Positions 33,284 through 41,797 of a stretch of DNA of 51,991 bases are shown piece by piece. This DNA comes from Pseudomonas sp. Leaf48 (lineage in GTDB: Bacteria > Pseudomonadota > Gammaproteobacteria > Pseudomonadales > Pseudomonadaceae), in the NCBI RefSeq assembly GCF_001421885.1, contig NZ_LMLH01000032.1:237278-289268 (forward strand), read 5' to 3'. The translations under genes and the position numbers were made by a program. Numbering within the stretch: the stretch's first letter is position 1; each line of letters opens with the position of its first letter. The notes under the pieces are model-generated. The model did no database searches. It saw only the letters and a list, made by a program, of their open reading frames with translations, and was not told the DNA's origin.

Positions 33284-35629
33284 TCATTTCAACGATGGAT
33301 CATCCATGTTCATTTTCTTCCAGCCCTGCACGAGCATCTTCGCCTTCGGTTCCTGCCCGCCTTTGAGGTAGTAATGGATCAACGCCTGCCGCGCATTGCG
33401 GTTGGCGGGATGCACCTTCAACAGCCTTTCCAATTCCTCACATGCCGCCTCAACGTTGCCGCTGTCATGCAGTGCCACGGCCAGGACGTAACCGTATTGG
33501 GCGTTATCGGGTTCCAGTTGCGCGGCTTTGCGCAGAGCCGGCATGGCTTGATCCGTTTTACCCGCACGCACCAGCGACAAACCCTGGGTATGTTGCAGCA
33601 GGGCGGCCTCCGGGTGTTCTTTCAGGCTTTGCGCGAGCAGCGCCTGAGCTTCTTGGCTGCGTCCGCCCGCTTCCAGCCATTGCACCAGCGTCACCAGTGC
33701 CGGGTAGAAATCCGGGTCACGCTTAAGGGCCGTGCGCAGCAGCGCTTCGACTTCGCCGCTGCGACCGCTGGCCTGGTAGAGCATTGCCAGGTTGAGGTTG
33801 GCTTCGGCGCGTTCGGCCAGGCTCTTCTGTACTGCTTCGTATTCGGCAATGGCGGCATTCCAGTTGCTTTGTGCACTGCCTAAACCAGTGCGAGCCACGC
33901 TCAACAAATCTCGGGCTGCGGCGATGCGTACGGCCTTCACAGGATCACCCAGCAATGGCGTCAGCAGCGGCGCCCGCTCCGGTGGCGGGAGTAACGCGCT
34001 GATCGCCCGCACGGCACTTTCTCGCACTTGCGGTGCCGGGTTGCTCAGGTGCTGGGTCGCCAGGTTCAACGCCTGCTCGCTGGGGTATAGCGGCAACTCG
34101 GCCAACAAAGTCGCCCGCTGGATCGCTGGCAGGTCGCTGCGTTGCAATTGCTCATACAACGCTTGTGCCGCACCGGGTTCGCCGTTGCGGATACGCCACA
34201 GGCTTTCGTCGTAGCGCGGCGTATGTGCAACTGTGGCCGCGTTCCAGAGCTTGAACTGTTCGATGACTTTGTCGCCGACCTTGCCTTGATGACAACTCAA
34301 ACAGGCATCCGGCGTGCCGAGTTTTTTCGCCCGCTCGGGGTTGGGAATGCTGAAGCTATGGTCATGCCGGAAGTCGTTGCCCATGTAGAACTTGCCAGGC
34401 ATGTGGCAATCCACGCACTGCGAGCCGGGTTGGCCCATGGGGTGGCGGGTGTGTTCGATGGAGTCATAATTCTTCGCTTGCAGGCCCTTGCCATCGACAC
34501 CATCCACCGAGGTCTTGCCGGCAGTGTTGTGGCATTGCAGGCATACGCCGTTACCCGGTGCCTTGAGTTCGTTGCTATGGGGATTGTGGCAATTGCTGCA
34601 ACGCACACCCTTGTCGGACATTTTGCTCTGGGTGAAGGAGCCATGTTCGAATACTTCATCCTTGATCTTGCCGTCCAGTGCATACAGTTCGCGGGTCAGG
34701 GGACTCGGTAAGTAGTCATCCATCAGGCGATTGCCGACGGTGAAACCATCGCCCAGCGGCGCACGTCGGGAGTGGCAGCGTGCGCAGGTTTCGATTTCTA
34801 CGGTTGAATTCTTGTCCTTGAGGCCGACGGGAAACCCGGCGTGGATCAAGTCACCTTTTTTCGTCGTCCATTCCAGGTGATTGGAGGCCGGGCCATGGCA
34901 CGCCTGGCAGCCGACACCGAGGCTGTTCCAATGACTGTCAAAGGTATTTTTTGCCGTATCGAAATTGCGCTTGTAACCCGTGGTGTGGCACTCGACGCAC
35001 ATGAAATTGGCGTTTTGGCTCGGTTTGCTCCAGTGCATCGGGTTCTTGAAGCTCACGCCCTGGCCAGGATAGAGGTGAAACCAGCGGTTTTTTTCGGTAT
35101 CCCAAGCCACGCCCAGAGCTTGCAAGCGACCGTCACCAACCGCCACCAGGTATTGCTGTAGCGGCGAAATTCCAAAGGTGTAAGCGACCTGGAAGTCCGC
35201 GTTCTTGCCATCGATGCCGGGGGTGTTGACCCAGAATCCGTCACCTTTGCGGGAGAAATGGGTGGTTTCTTTTTCCGCATGGAAGGTGACGTTGTTGAAG
35301 TCGCCCAGCATGGTTTCAGCGTTGGCTACCTGCATCGCCAGTTCGTGATGGGAGCCTTGCCAGTCCTTGACTTGGGCGCTGTGGCAACCCTGACATTGCT
35401 GCTCATCAACCATTTTTGCCAGCGCCTTTTCCTGCACTACGGCACCAGGTTGTGGAGTGGCCGGCTGGACGACCGGCGCATAAGTCACTGGAGCAGGTTT
35501 GCTGCTGACCAGGAACCACCCGATGCCCACAATGGTCATGAGCAGAACGCCGATAGTGACGGGAAACAGATAGCTGTTAATCGTCGTCGGTTGCGAATCG
35601 ATAACCGTTTTATTTTTATCTTTCGGCAT
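33284..35629 (-). CDS. Octaheme c-type cytochrome with HEAT/TPR-like C-terminal half
   Basis: A 781-residue protein anchored by one N-terminal helix (residues 22-42) with the rest periplasmic. It has eight CxxCH haem-binding motifs, starting at residues 79, 211, 241, 282, 344, 363, 405 and 443. After residue 500 the sequence changes to helical repeats: HEAT-like (QVRESAVRAISALLPPPERAPL, VKAVRIAAARDLLSV) and then TPRs to the end. The haem part resembles cytochrome c554/octaheme oxidoreductase-like proteins of nitrogen or sulfur metabolism. No redox partner gene is adjacent. ATG 35629 is chosen because GGAAG lies upstream; an ATG four codons earlier has no ribosome site. The electron donor and substrate are unknown. 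Confidence 0.92.
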   Translation of the reverse strand: MPKDKNKTVIDSQPTTINSYLFPVTIGVLLMTIVGIGWFLVSSKPAPVTYAPVVQPATPQPGAVVQEKALAKMVDEQQCQGCHSAQVKDWQGSHHELAMQVANAETMLGDFNNVTFHAEKETTHFSRKGDGFWVNTPGIDGKNADFQVAYTFGISPLQQYLVAVGDGRLQALGVAWDTEKNRWFHLYPGQGVSFKNPMHWSKPSQNANFMCVECHTTGYKRNFDTAKNTFDSHWNSLGVGCQACHGPASNHLEWTTKKGDLIHAGFPVGLKDKNSTVEIETCARCHSRRAPLGDGFTVGNRLMDDYLPSPLTRELYALDGKIKDEVFEHGSFTQSKMSDKGVRCSNCHNPHSNELKAPGNGVCLQCHNTAGKTSVDGVDGKGLQAKNYDSIEHTRHPMGQPGSQCVDCHMPGKFYMGNDFRHDHSFSIPNPERAKKLGTPDACLSCHQGKVGDKVIEQFKLWNAATVAHTPRYDESLWRIRNGEPGAAQALYEQLQRSDLPAIQRATLLAELPLYPSEQALNLATQHLSNPAPQVRESAVRAISALLPPPERAPLLTPLLGDPVKAVRIAAARDLLSVARTGLGSAQSNWNAAIAEYEAVQKSLAERAEANLNLAMLYQASGRSGEVEALLRTALKRDPDFYPALVTLVQWLEAGGRSQEAQALLAQSLKEHPEAALLQHTQGLSLVRAGKTDQAMPALRKAAQLEPDNAQYGYVLAVALHDSGNVEAACEELERLLKVHPANRNARQALIHYYLKGGQEPKAKMLVQGWKKMNMDDPSLK

Positions 35630-35914
35630 TACGACTTCCATAGCCCGGATGCGTTTGTTACCAAGCGCGCGTTCAATTTCACTACAGCCCTGCCGGATGG
35701 CCGGTGACTGTCAAAAATCTACGTGATAGCCGGATCAATCCTATTGATCGCGATGCCGTACTCAGTTTCAACTCCTTCGCGCGATTAATCTTGAGACGCT
35801 GGATCGATCCACAAAATTTCTCTGGTTCTGTCTCGCTATGGCTCTGCCCAGGCCGAAGCGTAGCCCCTATGGATGTCCAAATCCACTCGCAGCGGACTCG
35901 GTCCAACGTCCGCT
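35630..35914. other. Intergenic region upstream of the cytochrome gene
   Basis: No gene that can be supported. A plus-strand frame from about 35704 runs into the MITE-like element and lacks a recognisable product. Presumably holds the cytochrome promoter. Confidence 0.4.
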
Positions 35915-36103
35915 ATTGGCCAAGTCTGTTGAAAAAGTCGGCCATGGTTTCCACGACAGAAAAGTACGCGCTTGAGATTGAAATCTTTACTTTGATCAGA
36001 GGGCTCCTGGGTCAGATTTCGCATAGCGGTGCGTAAAAAAGGCGCTTTCAGCGGCTAGTATGCGGGCAGTCTGGAAGAACCGAATTTTTCAACAGAATTG
36101 GCC
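35915..36103. mobile_element. MITE-like element with terminal inverted repeats
   Basis: GTCTGTTGAAAAAGTCGG near 35924-35941 is mirrored, with three differences, by CCGAATTTTTCAACAGA at 36080-36096, giving inverted ends about 172 bases apart. ATTGGCC occurs immediately outside both ends (35915-35921 and 36097-36103), as a 7-bp target duplication would. Outside sequence reads continuously (CGCTATTGGCC then GATTGCTGCC) if the insert is removed. No transposase is encoded; it is a non-autonomous element or an insertion-sequence remnant. Confidence 0.5.
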
Positions 36104-36340
36104 GATTGCTGCCAGCCGCGAAAGGCAACAACCGGCCAGAAGCTATCGCCGACGAGCGGCAACTCTGCGGCGGCCCAATGCGCTAGCCTTCCATCGCGTG
36201 GGTGGCGCGCATCGCCAAGGCCTGTCGCTGCGACCAGCAACTGCGCGTCTTCGGGTTCGACCTGAGGGCAGCACTGAAATGGCGCGGCAAGTGCGGCCAA
36301 ACACTTCATTCATTGCAGTCCGTCACAGGTACGCCTCACC
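36104..36340. other. Intergenic region between MITE-like element and lipoprotein gene
   Basis: GC-rich sequence of a kind common between Pseudomonas genes (the AGCCGCGAAAGGCAACAACC stretch). No gene supported. Confidence 0.35.
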
Positions 36341-36748
36341 ATGGGAAATCCACTTAAGCATTCGAGCGTTCGTTTTGGTTTCTTGCTGGGTGTTATCTCA
36401 ATGGGGCTGGTCGCTTGCGCCAGCGACGAGAACGCTAGTGCGCCGAATAAAGCAATTACTCGCCCCCCCATCGATGACAGCGAGACTTCGTCTGTGCGAC
36501 TCACTACCAGTTGGCTACAGCACTCTTTTAGCCAAACTGGCTGTCTGGAGCACGCCAGAGTGGCGCTTACAAAAGCGAGATATTTTGTTGAGACCGGCAA
36601 CCGATCCGTCTTCGGGTTTCGTCAGGGCATGACTGTTTCGATTCGCTGCGACTATGAAGGCGTTGCTTTTTTGGCCGTCGCTTATCGCCAAAGACCAACC
36701 ACTGAAACCCAGGATCGGATCTTGAATGAAATCACCAGGCTGTTTTGA
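36341..36748 (+). CDS. Small lipoprotein of unknown function
   Basis: 135 residues with a lipoprotein signal (FGFLLGVISMGLVACAS, lipobox Cys26), then a low-complexity linker (SDENASAPNKAITRPPIDDS) and a compact domain holding two cysteines (SQTGCLEHAR and SIRCDYEG) that may form a disulfide. It should sit in the outer or inner membrane facing the periplasm. I do not recognise a family. The ribosome site is weak. A hairpin follows 67 bases after the stop. Confidence 0.7.
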   Translation: MGNPLKHSSVRFGFLLGVISMGLVACASDENASAPNKAITRPPIDDSETSSVRLTTSWLQHSFSQTGCLEHARVALTKARYFVETGNRSVFGFRQGMTVSIRCDYEGVAFLAVAYRQRPTTETQDRILNEITRLF

Positions 36749-36814
36749 GGACTACAGGCAAAAGGCAGGGGCTCGCCGGTACACCGGTCTCAGCAGGAAA
36801 CAAGGCGGTGCTGG

Positions 36815-36847
36815 AACGCTGGTCGGTGACCTTCCATGACCAGCGTT
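36815..36847. terminator. Hairpin between convergent lipoprotein and FAH genes
   Basis: AACGCTGGTC (36815-36824) and GACCAGCGTT (36838-36847) form perfect 10-bp arms with a 13-base loop. No T run, so termination is likely but not certain. Confidence 0.5.
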
Positions 36848-36962
36848 GGGCATTGGCAACGGATTTATCGTCCGGACTGAGCGCGTGATCAGGACGGATT
36901 CGGCTCACTTCACATCCGGCCATTGATACAAGGACGGTTCTTTGCGCATGAGCCGTGCCCCG

Positions 36963-37811
36963 TCAGTCCGCTTGCACGGTGACTTGATGCTGTTCACCCA
37001 ACCCCGTAATGCCTAGCCGAATGGTCTGGCCAGGACGCAGAAAGACCGGGGCAGGTTTGATTCCCAGACCCACGCCAGGCGGCGTGCCGGTGGAGATCAC
37101 GTCGCCTGGTTGCAGGCTCATGCAACGACTCAGATAGGCAATCAACTGCGGCACATTGAAGATCAGTGTCCTTGTATTGCCTGTCTGGTAGCGGTGACCA
37201 TCGACATCCAGCCAAAGATCCAGCGCGTGAGGATCGTTGATTTCATCGCGAGTGACCAACCACGGGCCGAGCGGGCCGAAAGTGTCGAAACCTTTGCCCT
37301 TGTCCCAGGTGCCACCGCGCTCCAGTTGCCATTCGCGCTCCGACACATCGTTGATGACACAATAGCCGGCGACGTGTTCCATGGCGTTCGCTTCATCGAT
37401 GTAACGCCCACCTTTGCCGATGACCACACCAAGTTCCACTTCCCAGTCGGTTTTGAGCGAGCCACGCGGGATCTCGATGTTGTCATTCGGCCCGCAGATC
37501 GCACTGGTCCATTTGTTGAAGATGATCGGCTCTTTCGGTACGTCCATGCTCGACTCGGCCGCATGGTCGGCGTAGTTCAGACCGATGCAGATAAATTTGC
37601 CCACCTGCCCTACGCAAGCACCGATACGCGGCTGGCCGGCAACGAGCGGCAGGCTGGCCGGATCGATGGCGCCCAGCGCTGCCAGGCTTTGCGGGCTCAG
37701 GACTTGACCGGCGATATCCGCCACGTGGCCCGAAAGGTCGCGGATCTGATTATCAGCATCCAGGAGGCCGGGCTTCTCCGAACCTTTTTCGCCATAACGC
37801 AACAGCTTCAT
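36963..37811 (-). CDS. Fumarylacetoacetate hydrolase-family protein (2,4-diketo-3-deoxy-L-fuconate hydrolase-like)
   Basis: A 282-residue FAH-fold hydrolase. Core motifs: CIGLNYADHAAE, PIIFNKWTSAICGPND, DWEVELGVVIGKGGRYI with the metal-binding acidic residues, and TGTPPGVGLG near the C-terminus. This subtype is usually the last step of non-phosphorylative L-fucose (or related deoxy-sugar acid) breakdown, cleaving a diketo acid to pyruvate and lactate; ureidoglycolate lyase is a relative. The broken SDR just upstream is of the matching 2-keto-3-deoxy-fuconate dehydrogenase type, so the pathway is lost here while this gene is intact. Start ATG 37811 begins MKLLRYGEKG with AGGAGAA upstream; a longer frame exists without need. 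Confidence 0.88.
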   Translation of the reverse strand: MKLLRYGEKGSEKPGLLDADNQIRDLSGHVADIAGQVLSPQSLAALGAIDPASLPLVAGQPRIGACVGQVGKFICIGLNYADHAAESSMDVPKEPIIFNKWTSAICGPNDNIEIPRGSLKTDWEVELGVVIGKGGRYIDEANAMEHVAGYCVINDVSEREWQLERGGTWDKGKGFDTFGPLGPWLVTRDEINDPHALDLWLDVDGHRYQTGNTRTLIFNVPQLIAYLSRCMSLQPGDVISTGTPPGVGLGIKPAPVFLRPGQTIRLGITGLGEQHQVTVQAD

Positions 37812-37849
37812 GTGTTTCTCCTGCTCAAACTGAAAGTGCAAACCAGGCT

Positions 37850-38122
37850 TCAGATGCTCATGCCGCCAACGATGACATGCACGCCCCCGATAGTGTAGGC
37901 CGACTCATCACTGCCCAGGTACAAGGCAAACCGGGTGATCGCGTCGGCGCTGCCGATTCTACCCATGGGTTGGCGATCGAGAAATTGCTGATACACCTGT
38001 GCTTCGTCATCGATGTCAGTGGCAAACACTTCAGCACCGGCCCGGGCAAAGACAATAGCGCAGGCCTTGCCAATGCCCTGCCCGGCGGCCGTCACCAGCA
38101 CGCGTTAGCCCTGCAGGTTCAT
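37850..38122 (-). pseudogene. SDR dehydrogenase with nonsense codon and internal deletion
   Basis: ATG 38122, with GGAGA upstream, reads MNLQG, then TAA (38105-38107), then RVLVTAAGQGIGKACAI, the Rossmann start of an SDR. After ATDIDDEA it jumps to the C-terminal piece (PMGRIGSADAITRFALYLGS... VGGMSI), so roughly 160 residues including the catalytic YxxxK are missing. Normal family length is about 247 residues, here 90 codons remain. It resembles 2-keto-3-deoxy-L-fuconate dehydrogenase. Two independent lesions show long-standing loss of function. Confidence 0.85.
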
Positions 38123-38223
38123 GCCGTCTCCAGGCTCGCGATGGTACGCGCGGTTTTCGCAGTTCTGCCGAGCATCGACGCGGGAATGGCCAGGATCAAA
38201 CCGCCGCTGACGAACAGGCACCA
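38119..38223 (-). pseudogene. C-terminal scrap of a membrane transporter
   Basis: The minus frame ending at the TGA 38119-38121 reads CLFVSGGLILAIPASMLGR and ends ARTIASLETA, which looks like the last helix and tail of a membrane transporter (perhaps MFS). Its stop overlaps the ATG of the SDR pseudogene as ATGA, the coupling expected in the former operon. Sequence upstream of about 38224 belongs to a different gene on the other strand. Confidence 0.5.
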
Positions 38224-38549
38224 CTGTCGGCGGTGCGCCAGACACCCGGCACCTTCATTTGCAGCGTCGAAGCCCTGCTGATCGAACAAGGCATGTGGTC
38301 GCAATACCTGGAAGTCGGTATCGGCCCGGACGCCGAAATTTTCACCAAGGCACCGGTTCTCGCCGCCGTCGGCACTGGCAGCCACATCGGCATTCATCCA
38401 GGCTCGCAATGGAACAATCCGGAGCCGGAAGTGGTGCAGGCCGTCAACAGCCGTGGCCAGATCCATGGCGCCAGCCTGGGCAACGACGTCAACCTGCGGG
38501 ATTTCGAAGGCCGCAGTGCGCTGTTGTTGAGCAAGGCCAAGGACAACAT
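38224..38549 (+). pseudogene. Middle/C-terminal fragment of a second FAH-family gene
   Basis: A plus-strand frame reads LSAVRQTPGTFICSVEALLIE, then GSHIGIHPGSQWNNPEPE and SLGNDVNLRDFEGRSALLLS, typical of the FAH-family AraD1-type sugar-acid dehydratase/hydrolase. It has no start and is cut near KDN at 38549, after which the frame is foreign. It abuts the transporter scrap on the opposite strand, marking a deletion junction. Confidence 0.75.
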
Positions 38550-38751
38550 TGAGCGGTGGCGCTGCGGCAAAGAATTTCTATGGCGGTGGCAATGGCTGGG
38601 GAACACCAATTGCGAAAGAAATAAATCTCATTCGTCATTTATCTGACGCACTTACGACGCCCGTCTGAAAATCGTCGGATAAATGACGTTTCGAGTTGAG
38701 CTTTCAACCTCCTGACCTAGGCTCATGCCTTGTGGGGTGGAGGTGAAGTCC

Positions 38752-39903
38752 ATGCGCAAAGTATTGATTGGTTCGTCGATGCTGGCCTGCCTGGTGGTGC
38801 TGGGCGGCTGGTTGAGTCGACCACAGCCGTTGCCGGTCAGGCTGCTGGAGGTTGACCGAGGGCCGGTGGAGACACTGGTGGCCAACACACGCGCCGGTAC
38901 GCTCAAGTCCTGTCGACGCTCGCATCTGTCTTTCAATGTCGGCGGCCAGGTTGCCGAGTTGCTGATCGCCGAGGGCCAGCGGGTCCAACCGGGTCAGGTG
39001 CTCATGCGCCTGCGGCAGGACGAGCAACAGGCCCGGCTGCAGGAGGCCGAGGCGCGGCTGGAGGCCCAACGCAACGCCCGCGAACAGCGCTGCCAGCAGG
39101 CTCATCTGGACCGGCGCGACCTCGATCGCCTGGGCCAGTTGGCCGACCGCAAGCTAGTTGCCGCCGATCGCCTCGATCAGGCCCAGACCAAGGCTCACCT
39201 GGCGAAGCTGATGTGCAGTGCCAGTGCCGTGCTGATCCGCGAGGCCGACGCCAGCCTGCAGTTGCAGCGTTCACTGTTGGAGCAGACGACCCTGCGTGCG
39301 CCATTCGCCGGCATCGTCGCAGAAATCAACGGCGAACTCGGCGAGTTCGTCACCCCTTCGCCGCCGGGTATTCCCACGCCGCCGGCAGTCGACCTGATCG
39401 ACGACAGCTGCCTGTATGTCGAGGCGCCGATCGATGAAGTGGACGCTGCCCGGGTTCGCCCCGGAACCGCCGTGCGGATCAGCCTGGATGCCTTCCGTGG
39501 CCAGCATTTCGCCGGCCGCGTCAGCCGCATCGCGCCCTATGTGCGTGAACTGGAGAAGCAGGCGCGCACCGTCGATGTCGAGGTGCGCTTCGACCAGCCG
39601 CCGGCCGATCTGGCCCTGCTCACCGGCTATAGCGCCGATGTCGAGATCCTCCTGGAACAGCGCGCAGCTGCTTTGCGCATCCCCACCGAGACCCTGCTGG
39701 AGGGGCAGCGCGTGCTGCGGTATGACCCGAGCGCCCGAGTGTTGCGCGAGGTGCAGGTGCAAACCGGGTTGAGCAACTGGCGCTGGACCGAGGTGCTCGC
39801 AGGGCTGGACGACGACTCGCGTATCGTCGCCAGCCTCGAGCAGAAAGGACTCAAGGACACCGTGGCGGTGATCCCGATGGATGCGCCGGAGACTGAGCAA
39901 TGA
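38752..39903 (+). CDS. Membrane fusion protein (MacA/HlyD-type) of an ABC export system
   Basis: A 383-residue periplasmic adaptor with an N-terminal anchor helix (residues 3-20). It shows the biotinyl-lipoyl halves (LSFNVGGQVAELLIAEGQRVQPGQVL, and LRAPFAGIVAEINGELGEFV), a coiled-coil hairpin rich in Gln/Arg/Ala between them (about 85-150), and the beta-barrel domain after. It links an inner-membrane ABC transporter to an outer-membrane channel, which is not encoded here. ATG 38752 is chosen for GGAGG upstream. It overlaps the ATPase gene by four bases (ATGA). Confidence 0.9.
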   Translation: MRKVLIGSSMLACLVVLGGWLSRPQPLPVRLLEVDRGPVETLVANTRAGTLKSCRRSHLSFNVGGQVAELLIAEGQRVQPGQVLMRLRQDEQQARLQEAEARLEAQRNAREQRCQQAHLDRRDLDRLGQLADRKLVAADRLDQAQTKAHLAKLMCSASAVLIREADASLQLQRSLLEQTTLRAPFAGIVAEINGELGEFVTPSPPGIPTPPAVDLIDDSCLYVEAPIDEVDAARVRPGTAVRISLDAFRGQHFAGRVSRIAPYVRELEKQARTVDVEVRFDQPPADLALLTGYSADVEILLEQRAAALRIPTETLLEGQRVLRYDPSARVLREVQVQTGLSNWRWTEVLAGLDDDSRIVASLEQKGLKDTVAVIPMDAPETEQ

Positions 39904-40586
39904 TCCGCCTGCGCGGCGGCTGCCGCAGCTTCCAGTTGGGCGAGCAGCAGGTGATGGGGCTCGACGGCCTGGATCTGGACATCGCCGCCGGTGACTACAT
40001 GGCGGTGATGGGCCCATCGGGCTCGGGCAAGTCGACCCTGCTGAACATCCTCGGTTTGCTCGACGCGCCGAGCGCCGGCGAATACTGGCTGCAGGGCGAG
40101 GCCACGGCGACGCTGAGCGAAGCGCGGCGCGCCCAATTACGCAGCCAACTGATAGGTTTCGTGTTCCAGTCTTACCACCTGCTCGCACGGCTGACGGTGC
40201 TGGAAAACATCGAGCTGCCGATGGTCCTCGCCGGCATCGGCGCGGCGCAACGGCACAAGCGCAGCAGCCAGTTGGTGGCGCGTCTGGGGCTGGGCGAGCG
40301 CATTGCCCACCGCCCGGGTGAGCTGTCCGGTGGTCAGCGCCAGCGCGTCGCCATCGCCCGGGCGATGGTCATGCAACCGGCGCTATTGTTGGCCGACGAG
40401 CCCACCGGCAATCTCGATAGCCAGGCCGGCGCCGAGGTCTTCAACCTGCTGGAGGAACTCAACGGCGAGGGTCTGACCCTGATTGTGGTAACCCACGACG
40501 CCAGCCTGGGCGCCCGCGCGCAACGCCAGTTACACATGCGTGACGGGCGGATCCACAGTGCTGCGCCGCAGCCGGCGCTGGCCTGA
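39900..40586 (+). CDS. MacB/LolD-type ABC ATPase of the export system
   Basis: A 228-residue ATPase of the MacB/LolD group: Walker A GPSGSGKS, GFVFQSYHLLARLTVLEN, signature LSGGQRQR, Walker B LLADEPTGNLD and the H-loop VVTHD. It drives the two downstream FtsX-type permeases. Its start overlaps the adaptor gene and its stop overlaps the first permease (TGATG), so all four proteins are translationally coupled. Confidence 0.95.
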   Translation: MIRLRGGCRSFQLGEQQVMGLDGLDLDIAAGDYMAVMGPSGSGKSTLLNILGLLDAPSAGEYWLQGEATATLSEARRAQLRSQLIGFVFQSYHLLARLTVLENIELPMVLAGIGAAQRHKRSSQLVARLGLGERIAHRPGELSGGQRQRVAIARAMVMQPALLLADEPTGNLDSQAGAEVFNLLEELNGEGLTLIVVTHDASLGARAQRQLHMRDGRIHSAAPQPALA

Positions 40587-41797
40587 TGCGCGCCGCCGAT
40601 GCCCTGGGCTTCTGGCTCGGCGCCTTGCGTGGGCATCGCTCGCGCAGCCTGATGCTGCTGCTGGCCATCGCTATCGGGGTGGTTGCGGTCAATCTGCTCA
40701 CCGGTCTCGGCGCGGGGGCGCGGGCCTTCGTCCTGAACGAGTTCTCGGTGCTCGGGCGCGACATCCTGATCGTTTTCCCGGGACGCAAGGAAACCACGGG
40801 GCGCATTCCGCCACTCACCGGCCTGACGCCGCACGAGTTGACCCTGCAGGATGTCCAGGCCATCACCCGGTTGCCGGGCATCCACCGGGTCGCGCCGATG
40901 CAGGCCGGGCAGATGGAGGTGATAGTCGGCAACCGCAATCGCGAGGTGCTGACCCTGGGCACCACCCGCGACTTCTTCGCCATTCGCCAACTGACAGTCG
41001 TCCAGGGCCAGCCCCTGCCGGCACTTGACCCTGAGCAGGCCGAGGCCGTCTGCGTGATCGGCGGCAAACTGCGGCGCGAGCTGTTCGGTACGCGCCCGGC
41101 CCTGGGTGAATGGTTGCGCGCCGGCGACCGGCGCTTCCGGGTGGTGGGCATCCTCAGTGATCGGGGCGAATCCCTGGGGATGGATTTCGCCGAGATGTTG
41201 ATCATCCCGGTGGCCAGTGCCCAGGCCTTGTTCAATCGCGAGGGGTTGCAGCGGGTGTTTGTCGAGGTACGTGGCCCGAGCTTTCTCGAGCGTAGCAAGC
41301 GGCTGATACTGGCCACGCTCAAGGAGCGCCACGAGGGTGAGGAAGACGTTACCCTGATCAGCCAGGACAGCCTGCTCAGTGCCTTCGACGAGATACTCGC
41401 GGTGCTGACCCTGGCGGTGGCCGGGATTGCCGCGATCAGCCTGTTGGTGGCAGGCATCCTGATCATGAACGTGACCTGGATTGCAGTGAGCCAGCGCAGC
41501 GCCGAGATCGGCCTGCTCAAAGCCATAGGTGTGACGGCGGCGCAACTGCGCCTGCTATTCCTTGGCGAGGCGGCGCTGCTCGCCCTGACGGGGGCGGTGG
41601 CTGGGTTGCTTCTGGCCGAAACCCTGCTCTGGCTGGGACGCTTGGCGTTCGACCTGCCGCTTTATGCACCTTGGTGGGCGCGGGCCAGCGCGGTGCTGTT
41701 GGCACTCGGCACGGCGCTGCTGTTCGCCTGGCTGCCGGCGGCCCGGGCCTCGGCGCTGGAGCCGGTGGCGGCGCTACGCACGCCGGGAGCGCACTGA
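40586..41797 (+). CDS. FtsX/MacB-type ABC permease, first of two
   Basis: A 403-residue permease with the MacB layout: one helix near the N-terminus (SLMLLLAIAIGVVAVNLLTGLG), a large periplasmic domain (about 50-265) and three C-terminal helices (LAVAGIAAISLLVAGILIM onward). Members act mechanically, pushing substrates from the periplasm out through an adaptor and channel. It pairs with a second permease of the same type, probably as a heterodimer. Start and stop both overlap neighbours. Confidence 0.92.
   Translation: MRAADALGFWLGALRGHRSRSLMLLLAIAIGVVAVNLLTGLGAGARAFVLNEFSVLGRDILIVFPGRKETTGRIPPLTGLTPHELTLQDVQAITRLPGIHRVAPMQAGQMEVIVGNRNREVLTLGTTRDFFAIRQLTVVQGQPLPALDPEQAEAVCVIGGKLRRELFGTRPALGEWLRAGDRRFRVVGILSDRGESLGMDFAEMLIIPVASAQALFNREGLQRVFVEVRGPSFLERSKRLILATLKERHEGEEDVTLISQDSLLSAFDEILAVLTLAVAGIAAISLLVAGILIMNVTWIAVSQRSAEIGLLKAIGVTAAQLRLLFLGEAALLALTGAVAGLLLAETLLWLGRLAFDLPLYAPWWARASAVLLALGTALLFAWLPAARASALEPVAALRTPGAH

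Noticed and set aside
38233..38466. Minus-strand extension of the transporter scrap beyond 38224
   Set aside because: The opposite strand there encodes a recognisable FAH-family fragment, so the minus frame is chance.
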